Source: Rhizophlyctis rosea (Eukaryota; Chytridiomycota; Chytridiomycetes; Rhizophlyctidales; Rhizophlyctidaceae). From it: a DNA stretch of 34,221 bases. Position numbers and translations under genes: made by a program. The stretch covers positions 1-34,221 of the forward strand of contig JADGJC010000386.1 in the NCBI GenBank assembly GCA_027596075.1, given 5' to 3'. Below, one piece after another: positions 19,592 through 30,271 of this stretch. How positions within the stretch are numbered: position 1 is the stretch's first letter; the number at the start of each line of letters is the position of its first letter. The notes under the pieces were generated by a model. It had not been told where the DNA came from and ran no database searches. It was given only the letters and a program-made list of their open reading frames with translations.

Positions 19592-19867
19592 GTGGGGGTG
19601 TGTGTAGTAGTACGAGTAGGAATGTGTATAGCTCTGAGTTGGTTTGCTTTTGTAATTTTATGTAGATTGGTTTCCTGCATATAGCGATAACGTGTCAATA
19701 TCACTCGCCCTGTCTTGGTTCCTCAATTGGTTGTAAATTTGAAGCGGATGAGGAATGGCGCTATTGCTGCATCTCCTTCGGCTTAAAGGGCCAGCGCCGC
19801 ATCAGGGAACGGACGATCTTGTAGCATCAGATTAATATCAATTCAGAAATATATTCATCGTGGCTAT
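19592..19867. other. Convergent 3' spacer
   Basis: 3' flanks of the M13 gene (+) and of the unknown minus-strand gene. No additional feature seen. Confidence 0.5.
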
Positions 19868-21737
19868 CTAACCCCGCACCGCCAGCTTTGCCCCAGCTTT
19901 GCCCAAGGCGACGTTTTCCGTGGAGTTTTCCACAAACGACAGCTCCTCCTCCAGAGCCGCCCGTAAATCCTCCGTTCCTGCATTTTTGATATCCGACCCG
20001 ATTCTTGCCTTCAGCTCTACTAAACCGTGAACTGACAACGCGAGAATATCTTGTGGGAATTGCAACGGTTCAACGAATTCCGTGTGGACTGCGCACTACA
20101 ATGGATAATGAGAATCTGATGTCAAGCTGCAGGGAGGGAAACGATATGCCAACCTTGTCATGCCGTCTGATGCCATCCTGCAAAACAAGGATTTCTGTCC
20201 CCAGCCAATTCCAGCATGCTTCCGTTGGTTCTTTCCTTGCTCGTAAAGATTCGGCAGCTTCCAGACGGTTGGCGGTCCTGCAAGGTAAGGTGCGATCACT
20301 CGTTGAAGGCAGGCCTCCGCATTCATTGCATCCTTGCTGGTGGGTGAAATATTGCCGGACGTCGCAGGGGCATGACAAAGCCCACATGGCGTTGTCCAAC
20401 CATGCTAGGCATCGCTGAGATCTTTCTTTCTCGAAGCTTGGGACGGTTTGGGCAACGTATCCCCAGAAGGAGTTGATTGATATAGGGATTCCAAAAGGCT
20501 AATCGATGCATTGATGAAGTCATTTAGTGAGTGCTGCGCAATGAGTTAAATATAACGTTCCAAGCTGCTCTGGTGAAAGTCAATGGATGAAACCTCCAAT
20601 ATAACCGCTCGAAGATCTTGTGCATTGCCCCAGGGAATGAACTCTGGTGTCGCGGATGGATACCAGTACGTCACATCGGTACTGGAGGGCGGGTTTTGCA
20701 AGGCTGGGTTCGGATCGCAAAATTGGGATGCTAGCCATTTTGTAAGCTCCTTCTCCTCGCGTAAGTAGTCACGAAGAACGGCGGTGTCCACAGAAGTAAC
20801 CTGCCAAGAATCGTCAGAGGTAGCCAGCAATTCATCGATCTTCAATAATCGGTCTGCGAGAAGGACAGGAAAACGTTTTGGCAACCCGATGGTATCGAAA
20901 ATGGAGTCGCGGTTCTGCAGCTGAGGAGCAAGATTAGCACACAGCGCTAGTAAATGCGAAAGATCCCAGCTTTACCAACCTCGCGATGCCTACTGATACT
21001 GTCCTCGAGTATCTCTTCTGATGCTTTGAGATAAGGCCAACACGCATGCTCGACTTTTGTGGTGGCAAGTTTGTGTTGAACGTCGGCCAGCAAGTTTTCC
21101 AAGGAAGGCAGACGATCTGCATCTGGTTGACCGCTGTATTCAAGAGCAGGGCAATGACCGCACCGTTTTGTGTGGTCCAATTAGGGAAGCAGGGAGATGT
21201 GATTCCCGCCGACGATGCTGCAGAAGTTACGGGCCAAGTCTTGAAGGCATGCCACAAGATAATGTTGCTGTCGGCGCAAGGATTCGTGCTCTTGGATGAG
21301 AGCTTGTTTCTGGTGGACCGCGCCCAAGTAAGCACCGCTCTTCCATCCCTCGTCACGGAGAAAGTCTTTGTTCTCTGTTTTGACAGCTGAGTATGTGAAC
21401 GTCGAACGGGCGTAATAATGAATGATTACCAACCTTCGGGTAATCGTTCGGCGTTTACAAGGGCAAGCCTGTAATAGGCGTCCCTTTTGAGCAGCAAAGG
21501 AAGTTCGGTCTCATTACAGACGGACAACCAGCATAGCAGGTCTGGAGCGTAGCGCTTTATCTCGGGGTCAAATGTGATGCTGTAATCATATTGCAGATCG
21601 GTGCGTTCAAGGGGTCGGACTATTTGAGGATCATTAAATGTGTACCAAGGGAAGTTGGTACAAGCTGTTGAAATCGGGGCGAAGACGCGGCTTTTGGTGC
21701 GCGAGGCGCTTTCATTCGTTCGTTTGATAAGAGCCAT
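19868..21737 (-). CDS. Multi-exon gene of unknown function
   Basis: Consistent open segments on the minus strand join into one gene. Approximate exons are 21737..21434; 21386 to roughly 21230; roughly 21105 to 21000 (ending R-H-R-E); about 20930 to 20600 (L-Q-N-R-D-S-I-F-D); about 20490 to 20165 (starting P-F-G-I-P); and about 20108 to 19868. The start is the ATG at 21737 (M-A-L-I-K-R-T); the frame also opens upstream from GTG. A TAA at 21181-21183 must lie in an intron. The product is soluble and helical, with a Cys-rich stretch in the penultimate exon (L-S-C-P-C-D-V-R-Q; Q-G-C-N-E-C-G-G) that could bind metal. I recognise no family. The introns look short (about 47-60 bp), and several fit only with GTTGG donors. 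Exact boundaries are uncertain and partial decay cannot be excluded. Confidence 0.5.
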
Positions 21738-24700
21738 GCCTGAAGTGAGTGGTGGAGACACGGCTCTGCATGCCGTCTTGTTCGAGAGTTGAAATGCGGC
21801 ACAAACTCTTTCAAGTCACTGTGCTCAATGTCAAATTTGATGATCATGATAAATTGGAATACGAGAGCAATTCATTACGCCATTGTTGGTCATATTCGCC
21901 ACTTCAAAATCAAGATCTGAAGGCAATGCCAATGTTGAACGTTGAGCATTGAAGAAGTCAATTGGATACCTAATCAATCGCAATCGAACATCAACTCACA
22001 TTGACTGCCCATACAGTGCACAACTTCTCCAATCTAGTATCTGATGCCGTCCCCAGCTTGGAATTGGGAAATTAGGTTTGCGTCTTGCTGTCGTACAATG
22101 TACAAATCTAACCCAATGAGATGACCGGATGGATCTGCAGCGAGTCTTTTCATCAAGAAGGGAATCGTGTCAGGGCCGAGCTTTACGAGGTTATCAAAAA
22201 AATGGGGTATGTCGGTCTTTGGAACTAGAGCTGAATTGCATCGCCGCTATACCAGAACCTCTGCATCAGGAAGTGTCAGCGATTATGCGTGGAGCAATCA
22301 GTGTCATGTCGTTACGTACCCGCCAGTTCTTATAACCTTTAGCGAGACTTTTCGCCAGTTGCGGGTTGGCTTGACGAGCCCGTACATCATCATGTGAGAT
22401 TGTGGCTTGAAAGGGTATTGGTGCATTCTTCGTTCGGGGAAATTTCAGTTGTTTGAGTGATTCCCCCCCATATGTTGTTCCCTATGGGACGAATTCGACT
22501 TTCAAAGAGTAGGCCCAGCTGTGGGAATAGTCCACAAGCATTTATATCTGCGCGGAGAGAATGTGGAGCGCGCCCAGCTGCGCCCTTGCGACAACTCGAT
22601 TGGGGAGGCAGAAAGGTTGCAGCTGATCCACTCGGTTCGGATGGACACCGACACGCTCCTCGGTAACTCAATGCAGTTTGAGTACCTTCAGACCCTTTCC
22701 TGACACCTAATGGATGAATTTGCTTGTAAAGTAGACATGTATTGTGATTTGATGGAAGCACCCGAATGCCTTCCCGGGAGCTCTTGTAATTTCACGCAAC
22801 TTTGCTTGCTGCCGCATAAAGCCATAAATCGAGAACAGGAGGTGTTCCTGTGTGCTTAATCTTTTCATTCCAATGGCCCGTAGACTGATGCACATCGATT
22901 TTGCACATGTCACGGAATGATTCTTTGGATAGAGTGGGGGATGATTTGAGTTACAAACACAACATCAACAGCTTTTACAGCTGGTTCTCAGAGGCGAAAG
23001 TCATCTTCAGTCAAGATCCCACCCTGTATTGCTGGGGAGCAAAGCGGCTTATTATTTCAAGTGGCTTTATTAGGTAAGAAAATTTACCGCAAGTCTTGAA
23101 TGCATTACCGACGAATCAAAAGTTGCTACAACCCGACAGTGGACTTCTGGATGTACGGAGTATGAAATCCCCGCATGGCGGTGCCAGCTAACTGAGTCTT
23201 TGATTACGCCTTCCTTCAGAGTCGGAACTCACAGCAAAACAGCGTAGGTTGATGAGCTTTGAGGGCGTTGAAGCGGGAGATGAATGCCGGATGACAAGGA
23301 GCCCAATCTAGTATGAAGGTAGGAGGAAGGAAACCGGTGCGCAGCTTTGATGAGCGGACAGAAAGCGTGATGTGTATCGAATGTAAAACCGAAGCCGAAG
23401 ACAATCTTGTTGCCACAGAGTTGGTGCTGTTCTTCTGTTCGAGTCTGAGCTGAAACCGTCGACTGAGGAGGTATGATGGGATTTCAACGCTGTCCATTGA
23501 TGACATGTTAAGATTGGCTCTCTCTACGCTGGAGGAAGCCTTTGGCATACCAGTTTGTAAGATATGATAAATGAGGAAGATTCGGCAGAAGGTACGCTGA
23601 CAGCACTGATACTCATTCCTGGAAAGAAACAAACCGCTTTTCGAAAGAGCTGAAGGACCTGGTCAAATTTTTTTCATGACCAAAACGCTGAACAGCAATT
23701 TTACAACACATAGCCTACCAACAGTGGGTGCATCTCATATATGTCCATGACCAGGTCCGATGTTTGTAAAGCCTTTCTACTGGAATGCCCTGCGCCTTTA
23801 TGGGTTCTTGCAGCTTTTCTGCTTCGGAGTTGTCCCCTCGTGAGAAAGACATCGAGCTGCATAGCCGCAGAAGCGTGAGCAGCCGGTAAAGTCGCGCCTG
23901 GTGATGTTTGCGGACGACCGACAGGGAGGTGGTGCTAGCAGCAACCATCAGAAGCACGAGAAGGTGGATCCAGATATCGACGGTGGAAATACGCTCGATC
24001 GAAAGATTGCTGGTGACGGCGGTGGGGAATTGAACTTACGGAAGTGGTCAAACATAAGACGTCTACTCTTTGCTCTCCTCTTCTATGCTTCTTTATGCCA
24101 CTTCCGTCCTGGGGCATCCACAACTGCATTCAGCACCAAACGCGACACCCGAGGCCCGATCCGCGCACTCGCGCAGCGCAGACTTCCCGTCAGCCGGCCA
24201 CACCCGCATCCATCACACCCTCATCTTCATCCACTCCTCCAGCTTCATATCCACCTCTACATCAACAGCATTGCACAGCACGTCCGTATCCCTATCAATG
24301 TCCATCAGCACCACGGCCCATTCGGAGGCGATTGCCTAGCCTCATGTCAAGCAAACACCCTCTCCCACTTCTGCTCATGTATCCATCGATTGGCAATAGT
24401 GCCATCCATATTCTCTATGAATGTCTGCTCTTGAGAATTCGAAGCTTTTCGTTTCGGCGCCACCTCAACAGAGAGGAACGCTACCCTCCGTTGACCAACT
24501 GCGAAGGCCTCTAGCCTGTCCGATGAGGTGTACCTAAATTCCCGCTTATGCCGCCGCATTGATTACTATCCGCCCCAGCCCACATACGTACAGGGTATGC
24601 TGAACCTCGCAAACTAGCCCGTCGGTGCACCTGTGTGAAGAGCATGCCCTGTCCGCCTGTAAAGTCTTATACTTCCGCATCCTCAGCTCCATCTGTAAGA

Positions 24701-25318
24701 AATCAACCTGCAAACTCCTCAATCGTACAGCGCATGGTCAATAGTCCCGATTCGATAAGCGATAAGCCGTTTCCCACTCATCTGGTCCAGCGCATATCGT
24801 CCGACTGATCATAATCATCATCGACTCGAGGCCGCAACCCAAATGTTATCCAATCGCCGCATTCCAATAACCGATAGTTCCGATCCAAGGTGCCCGTCCC
24901 TCCACTCCTCCCAAAACTGCACAACGACTTCCAAAGAGCGATGTTGCCCAACTATGTGCGCGTTATCATGATCATCTCCATTTTCGATTGTATTACGCAC
25001 GTCCGCCCAACTCTGCTGTGAAATGTCTCCCCACTCCTCCCTATCCTTATGCAATCTCCGCAAAGAACAACCGCCCTTTCATGTTCCCCACCAAGAGCTG
25101 CCTTCCAAGGGACAATCGCATTTCCGATCAGTTGTGTCCACGGCAATATGCTTCATTTGACCGCAAGTGACCGAACTCCCCTCTTTCACGATTTCATCAA
25201 TTTTCCTCCGCCATCCTGACCATCTTCCCTCCTCTGGAAATAGGATTTTCAACCTCACTCTCCCGTCCGATCCATACCTCCATTCTTCCCTCCACCCGGC
25301 CGCACCCTGCCCTCCACC
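21738..25318. other. Gene-poor region with coding-like debris
   Basis: No intact gene recognised. Protein-like stretches occur on the plus strand at about 22469-22703 and 22920-23082. On the minus strand they occur at 23216-23625 (preceded by an acceptor-like TTTCTTTCCAG), at 24347-24559 and in the GCR1_C-like fragment listed separately. They share no family that I can name. Neighbouring frames are full of stops. This looks like a graveyard of old genes or a decayed element. Confidence 0.4.
24818..25063 (-). pseudogene. Possible GCR1_C-like DNA-binding domain fragment
   Basis: An 81-codon frame without a good ATG context. It contains R-S-L-E-V-V-V-Q-F-W-E-E-W-R-D-G followed by L-S-V-I-G-M-R-R-L-D-N-I-W. 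This follows the layout of the GCR1_C domain ([RT]-x3-[VL]-x2-W-x-E-W-x2-G ... P-S-[IV]-x2-[LM] ... W). In fungi that domain occurs in transcription factors and at the C-terminus of Crypton tyrosine recombinases. No recombinase catalytic motifs were found nearby. The match is by memory of the pattern and weak. Confidence 0.25.
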
Positions 25319-27584
25319 CTAGCTCACCACCTTTGATGTTCTCTTCCATGGCCACAAAATCCGCGATGTCTGCCCCTTCGCTTCCCACTCCTTTTTCAAA
25401 TCCTTCATGTCCTTCTGAAATCCCTTCGTTATCCGATGCTTCTTCCCACGCACTTGTATCCGCATTTTCAAGCTGGTCTGGTAAATGGACTCGGCTTCCT
25501 CATACGCTCCCTGCTCAATCGCCAAAGAACAGAAGGACGTCGCGCTGTTTCCATCAAATGCCCGCGACGACACCAGCATCCCGCGATCTTTGCGGTGTTG
25601 CCGCTTGTGGAATTCCATGACCTCATCATGAAATGCTCTGGTGTTCGGATGATTCTCTCCGAACGCTCGTTTTCGCACTTCTAGCCTTACGAGACATCGA
25701 ATTTCCGCGGTCCAGTCGGCCCCATCTTCCAGATACGATGTGAACCCGTCCCGCGCCGCCGTCCCGACCTTGCCCCAATCCCGATAGAATTTGACCACCT
25801 CGCCAAACAACTGCATGGCGTCTGGATGATGGAACCGAACTGCCAGATCCGCACAAGCAAGGTACAATGGTTCCGCTTTGTCATACTTCCCCCACTCTAT
25901 ATATAAGGCCGCAAATTGTCGCCTTGTGTTGGCTTCGTCCGTACGTCGCAGATTGGCCAGCTCTTTCAAACAGGCCTCGTAGCATCTCTCAGCTGCTGGA
26001 TAGTCTTTTACATATTGATAGCCAGCGGCAAGATGCTGCCTCAAAGCGAGCGTGTGCGGGCCCTTTTCTCCTTCTCGCATTTGCCTCTCAATGATTGCTT
26101 TAGCTTCGTCAAGTTTGCCCTCAAGGAGATACAGCCAACCCAGCAGATCGACGAACTTAGGATCATCAGCTTCCATTGCCCAAGGCGTTCCATTGAGAGG
26201 ATGAATCATGAACGTATGTGCCCTCCCATACTCCCCGCGCCGTACGTGCAAATCCACCATCAACAGTACCGCCGTCATCAGTATGATTGTCCACTCCTTG
26301 CTCAGCTCCCCACCCCGCTTCGCCCATTCCAAGATTCCATCGATAGTTGTTTCGCCTTCTCAACGTTCTTCTGACCTACGTACAGTGCAAGAAGATTATT
26401 CGTACATCGCACCGAGTCCGAATGATCCGATCCGAGCAGTGTCTTGCTGTTTTTGACACAATCTAGCAGTAAAGGTTCCGCTTCGCCATAGGCGCCGCGC
26501 TCCACTAGGAGCGCCCCCATATTATTCATCATGTACAGCGTCGCCGGATGGTGAACTCCGAAAAGATACTGTAATTTATGTATAAAATCCATGTCCAGGT
26601 CTTCAAGCACTTGCTGGCTGTTGTTCTTAGTGATCCATTCCTCACATACTCTCCCAAATTCCACTTGAACGTCCCTTTCTCTGCTTGTGCTGCCCTGCAC
26701 CACCGCAAAAGGAGGCACTGCTTGAGCGTACGCGCCATCCTTGATCAAGACCTTGTTCAAAGTGCTGATCCATCGGAATTGCTCTCTTTTTCTACTTTAC
26801 TGGATTCCGATCGCTGTCGAGGAAGCCAGACTTGGTCCACCAGCCAATTTAGAAGGGTTGTCAAGACCATCCGATCCAAGGCGGCGAAACCAACAGTGTC
26901 ATGGATTGCTTTGTTGATTGCGATCAGATCTTCCGGTTTGGTGGCATCACATTTCTGGGAGGTGGTCGAACCAAGGACTGAGCAGACCTCATTGGGATTC
27001 ATTTCGAGAGCTTTGATGAGGCCGGTGAAGTCAGATGGTGGGAATGTCAAATATAGGGTAGACTTGGTGGCGATACAGGCGTAGAGCTCGTAGACGCACC
27101 ATGCTCGAGTTAAGTTGATTGGTGCATTCCACGGAATCATTACGACAAGGACGTAGTACACCGTGTTGATGACTTTAATGAAGCTTTCTTGCAACCATTT
27201 TGTGCTGATCTGTCGGCGTCCATGCTGTGACAGAGAGAAGAGATCGAACCACAGAATCAACGTATCATCCGGATAGCCACAGTCCACAAAGAAAGCGTTC
27301 ATTGCATTAACCACTTCAAGGAACTTGTACTTCCAGCAATGGCTGACGAAGAAAGTAGCGTTTCTGACACCGTTGGAGGCTTCCGTCACGAGCGTGTCGC
27401 ACAGGGATTGGAGTGGCTTTGTATGGGGGATGATGAACTTTTCGCAGACTTCGGCGGTTGTAAGGTTGAGTAGCTTTCCCCTCCCACCACAGTCCGCGAT
27501 AAAGGTGTCAAAGTATTTGAAAGGGACGCCGAGGAGGGGTATCGTGCCCGCTCCCTCACTACTTCCGGTAGTTGCAACTTCCAT
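25319..27584 (-). pseudogene. TIR-like domain plus TPR protein, two frameshifts
   Basis: The ATG at 27584 (M-E-V-A-T-T) starts a frame to 26757. It holds a TIR-like region: A-T-F-F-V-S-H-C-W-K-Y-K-F, then L-I-L-W-F-D-L-F-S-L-S-Q-H, V-M-I-P-W-N-A-P-I and T-R-A-W-C-V-Y-E-L-Y. The match then continues in a second frame (about 26790 to 26302, K-R-E-Q-F-R-W-I-S-T-L-N-K-V-L) and, after a slip at about 26350, in a third frame (T-I-D-G-I-L-E-W-A-K-R-G-G) to 25319. The latter two carry kinesin-light-chain-like TPR units (L-L-V-E-R-G-A-Y-G-E-A-E-P-L-L; Y-D-K-A-E-P-L-Y; Y-E-E-A-E-S-I-Y). Neither junction offers a plausible intron, and homology is continuous, so these are small indels. Intact relatives would be cytosolic, with TPRs as the sensing or scaffold part; function is unproven. 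Restored length would be about 750 residues. Confidence 0.75.
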
Positions 27585-30271
27585 TGCTATGTAGTGACTG
27601 AACGCGGTTATCGTCCGCAATTCTTGACGTCAGTAAGTCAGACTTTGGTCATGGAGCGCGTAAGAATGCGTACCCCCTTGTTTACGTGGCGTTTACTGTG
27701 TTCGAAGCGTTGCCCAAAGTTCAGCACCCTGTTTCCATATCACTTCCGGTCATTGAAGTAAGTTTAAGGCGAGCTCCAAGCTAAGTTTGCCCACTTCAAA
27801 GTACGATTCCCACCTACCCTCAGGCTTCTGAAGAAGATCGTAGAGGTCTGAGAATTTCGTTGACGCCATCTTGGAAGCGGAAGGAGCACAGAGAGCACAG
27901 AGAGGGCATACAATCGGTGTTGGGATCACGGATTTGGATTGTGTCAGCATTCGGTGAGCACACCCTTGGTTCGCGGTGAATGGGTGTTGCAAACCGACCT
28001 ACGCAAACTGCTCAAACTTAGCTTGCAATCGCTGGCAAGCAAATACAATCTCAACATGGATAGAGTTCAAAGTGGGAACAATGCATCTGGTACCTGAAGT
28101 TCTCCACCTCTTTTTTTTCCCGGGGAGAAGAAGTGGCGGATCGGACAGCCAAAAAACATGGGTTGCATCTTGTAGAGTGCGACTAGTGCCACGTAATGGA
28201 CATGGATTGCAACATGCGATCTCCAAGATGTTCAGATAATCCTAATCTTCCAGCAGCGACATGCTGGCTCCCTGTTCCTTGGGTGTATTTTAGAACATCA
28301 GTGGACATTGCGGAAATATGGTTTGGTTTCCGGTAATGCATGGCCACGTATCGCCGAAGGGTGCACAGTGACTGCAATGGACATGATTATTGTTCTGTAT
28401 TGTGGAAGTATATGCATCCAACGGTGTCAAATGGCCTGGATGCTCAAAAATAGTCCATGCAAAGTATGCAGGTGCCATGACTTCCATCAAGCTTTCCATG
28501 CTGACCGTTGACCAATCCATCCGCATGTTGCTGGACGTCATATCCCATGTGTATCAGGCGCAAACCAATTCCTACAACCAGGATGGATGATCGTTGATCC
28601 CTCTGGGGATTCGCCAGCCATGGTTGTGTATTAGAGATTTTTGAGAACGAATCAGAAATCTGGGTGACTAACCTTCTTTGACGAAGCCAATCATGCAAAC
28701 ATGGCGACAATGACTCATTCGCTGGATCCACATGCTGCGGCCGTAAAGCACCAAAGTACGTAACCTATCACATGCATCCTGCAGAAGGCTTCATCATGGG
28801 CAGGAGGTGTAGGATGGGGCGGAAGCCTTTTAACAAAGAAGCCTTACACCCCTGCGCCTCTCTTTGTCAACGGTGGTCTCCGATTGATGTAACAAATATG
28901 GCAGACCGAACGAACTATGAACAATACTAACGATCCCTCTTCCGTCGCCAACAACCATCAACTGAATGAATGAGCCACGAAATCGAAACGAGGGTTCCGA
29001 ACCCCGGTAAGCGCCACATGTTGGCGGCACAGTCAAGAAGAGGCGGGGGCAAAGTCATACCGGGCCAAACGTCAGAACGGGTTCAGAAGATTCCAAGGCT
29101 TTGGCTCCGTTACGAGTTTGACAGGTCGTACAGGTTGACAGCTGTCACAGGGTGGCTTCATGAGGAGCCTTGGAGGCATTCTTGGGTTTTGGACTGGCGG
29201 GAACACTCGGATCTAGGGGGAAAGGAGCAAGTGGACGCATGATTTGACAGCATCGCGTGTTGTTTGATCGTTGGCACTAGAAAACAAGAGAGTGGGCTGA
29301 CTTGAAGCAAACAAAGAGCGGCGCTTGTGCTAGTGACTTACCGCTGGGAACCTAGAAAGTCACCAATCAAATTCACCTCCGATATCCGGCCCCCTGTGGG
29401 CGTCCTGGAGGCAACACTCCAAACCCAGAAAATCAACCGAGGCGCCGCACATTCAGTCTGGATAGCCCTACTCCTCCGAAGCACCCTCCCTCCTTGAAAG
29501 CTGGCAAATCCTCCCGTCCTATCGGCGATGAATAACTGCGTTGGTCAGCCGGAGGGCGCGCCCGAGCATTCTCCGTCGGTTGTCGCAAAGCCAAATGGAC
29601 CAATATCACCTGCGTTCAGAAGTCGGTGTCCACAGTGCATGCTTTCCCCTCTGTTTCCCCTCAAAAACCTGTCCACAGTGTGTCTTCGGCTTCGGTTCTA
29701 TTGATACCTACGCCACCTATCGTCAGGAGTATCCACAACCCGGGCGAGTTGCTGGGTCTTTGTCTGCGGTTTTGACGTCCTTTGTTACGTTGAACATTGA
29801 CAGCACCACGGCGCCATATTCAGTGTATGAGCAAGTACAGTTGCGCATCTTTTCGACATAACGGATTGCTGGTGTCTTTAGCCTTCGTGTGTTCTCAAAA
29901 TTGTGAGATCATGGTGGGCGAGTTCTCCGAACTGTAGTGGGTAAATCTGTCTAGACTCTTCCTCCTTAACGCGGCAACACTTTGCCGACGGATTTTTTAA
30001 CATGGACTGGGTGGAAGTGATGGCGTTGTGTGAATCTATTCTTGTATATTGATAAAATCCGCAGTAGGGTATGGCCGTGTTCGTTAGTCTTATAGCAGCG
30101 CGCTCCCGTCCATTCCCGAGCTTCTCCTTTCCTTCTTCGTTATTGGCGCGTCGGGGAGCAGAATCCAGAACGCGTTACATTGGTCTCAACGCGTTCGTTT
30201 GGTAAATAGAATGCTAGTGAAGGTCCTTTAGCTGGTTTCGCGAGTCTAACCAGCACTTCCGTTAGTCCACC
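27585..30271. other. Long intergenic region, nothing firm
   Basis: No recognisable gene. A 39-codon ATG frame on the minus strand (27868 to 27750, M-A-S-T-K-F-S-D-L-Y) could be a tiny peptide or lost first exon. The ATG frame 28970-29242 (+) and the TTG frame 29541-29861 (+) show no domain. The last 200 bp are the upstream region of the HMG-box gene. No RNA gene seen. Confidence 0.4.

Noticed and set aside
23901..24514. Overlapping plus frames of 156-177 codons rich in His/Pro/Ser
   Set aside because: Two frames overlap with equal claim, neither has a domain, and composition looks like chance translation of CAC/CCA-rich DNA.
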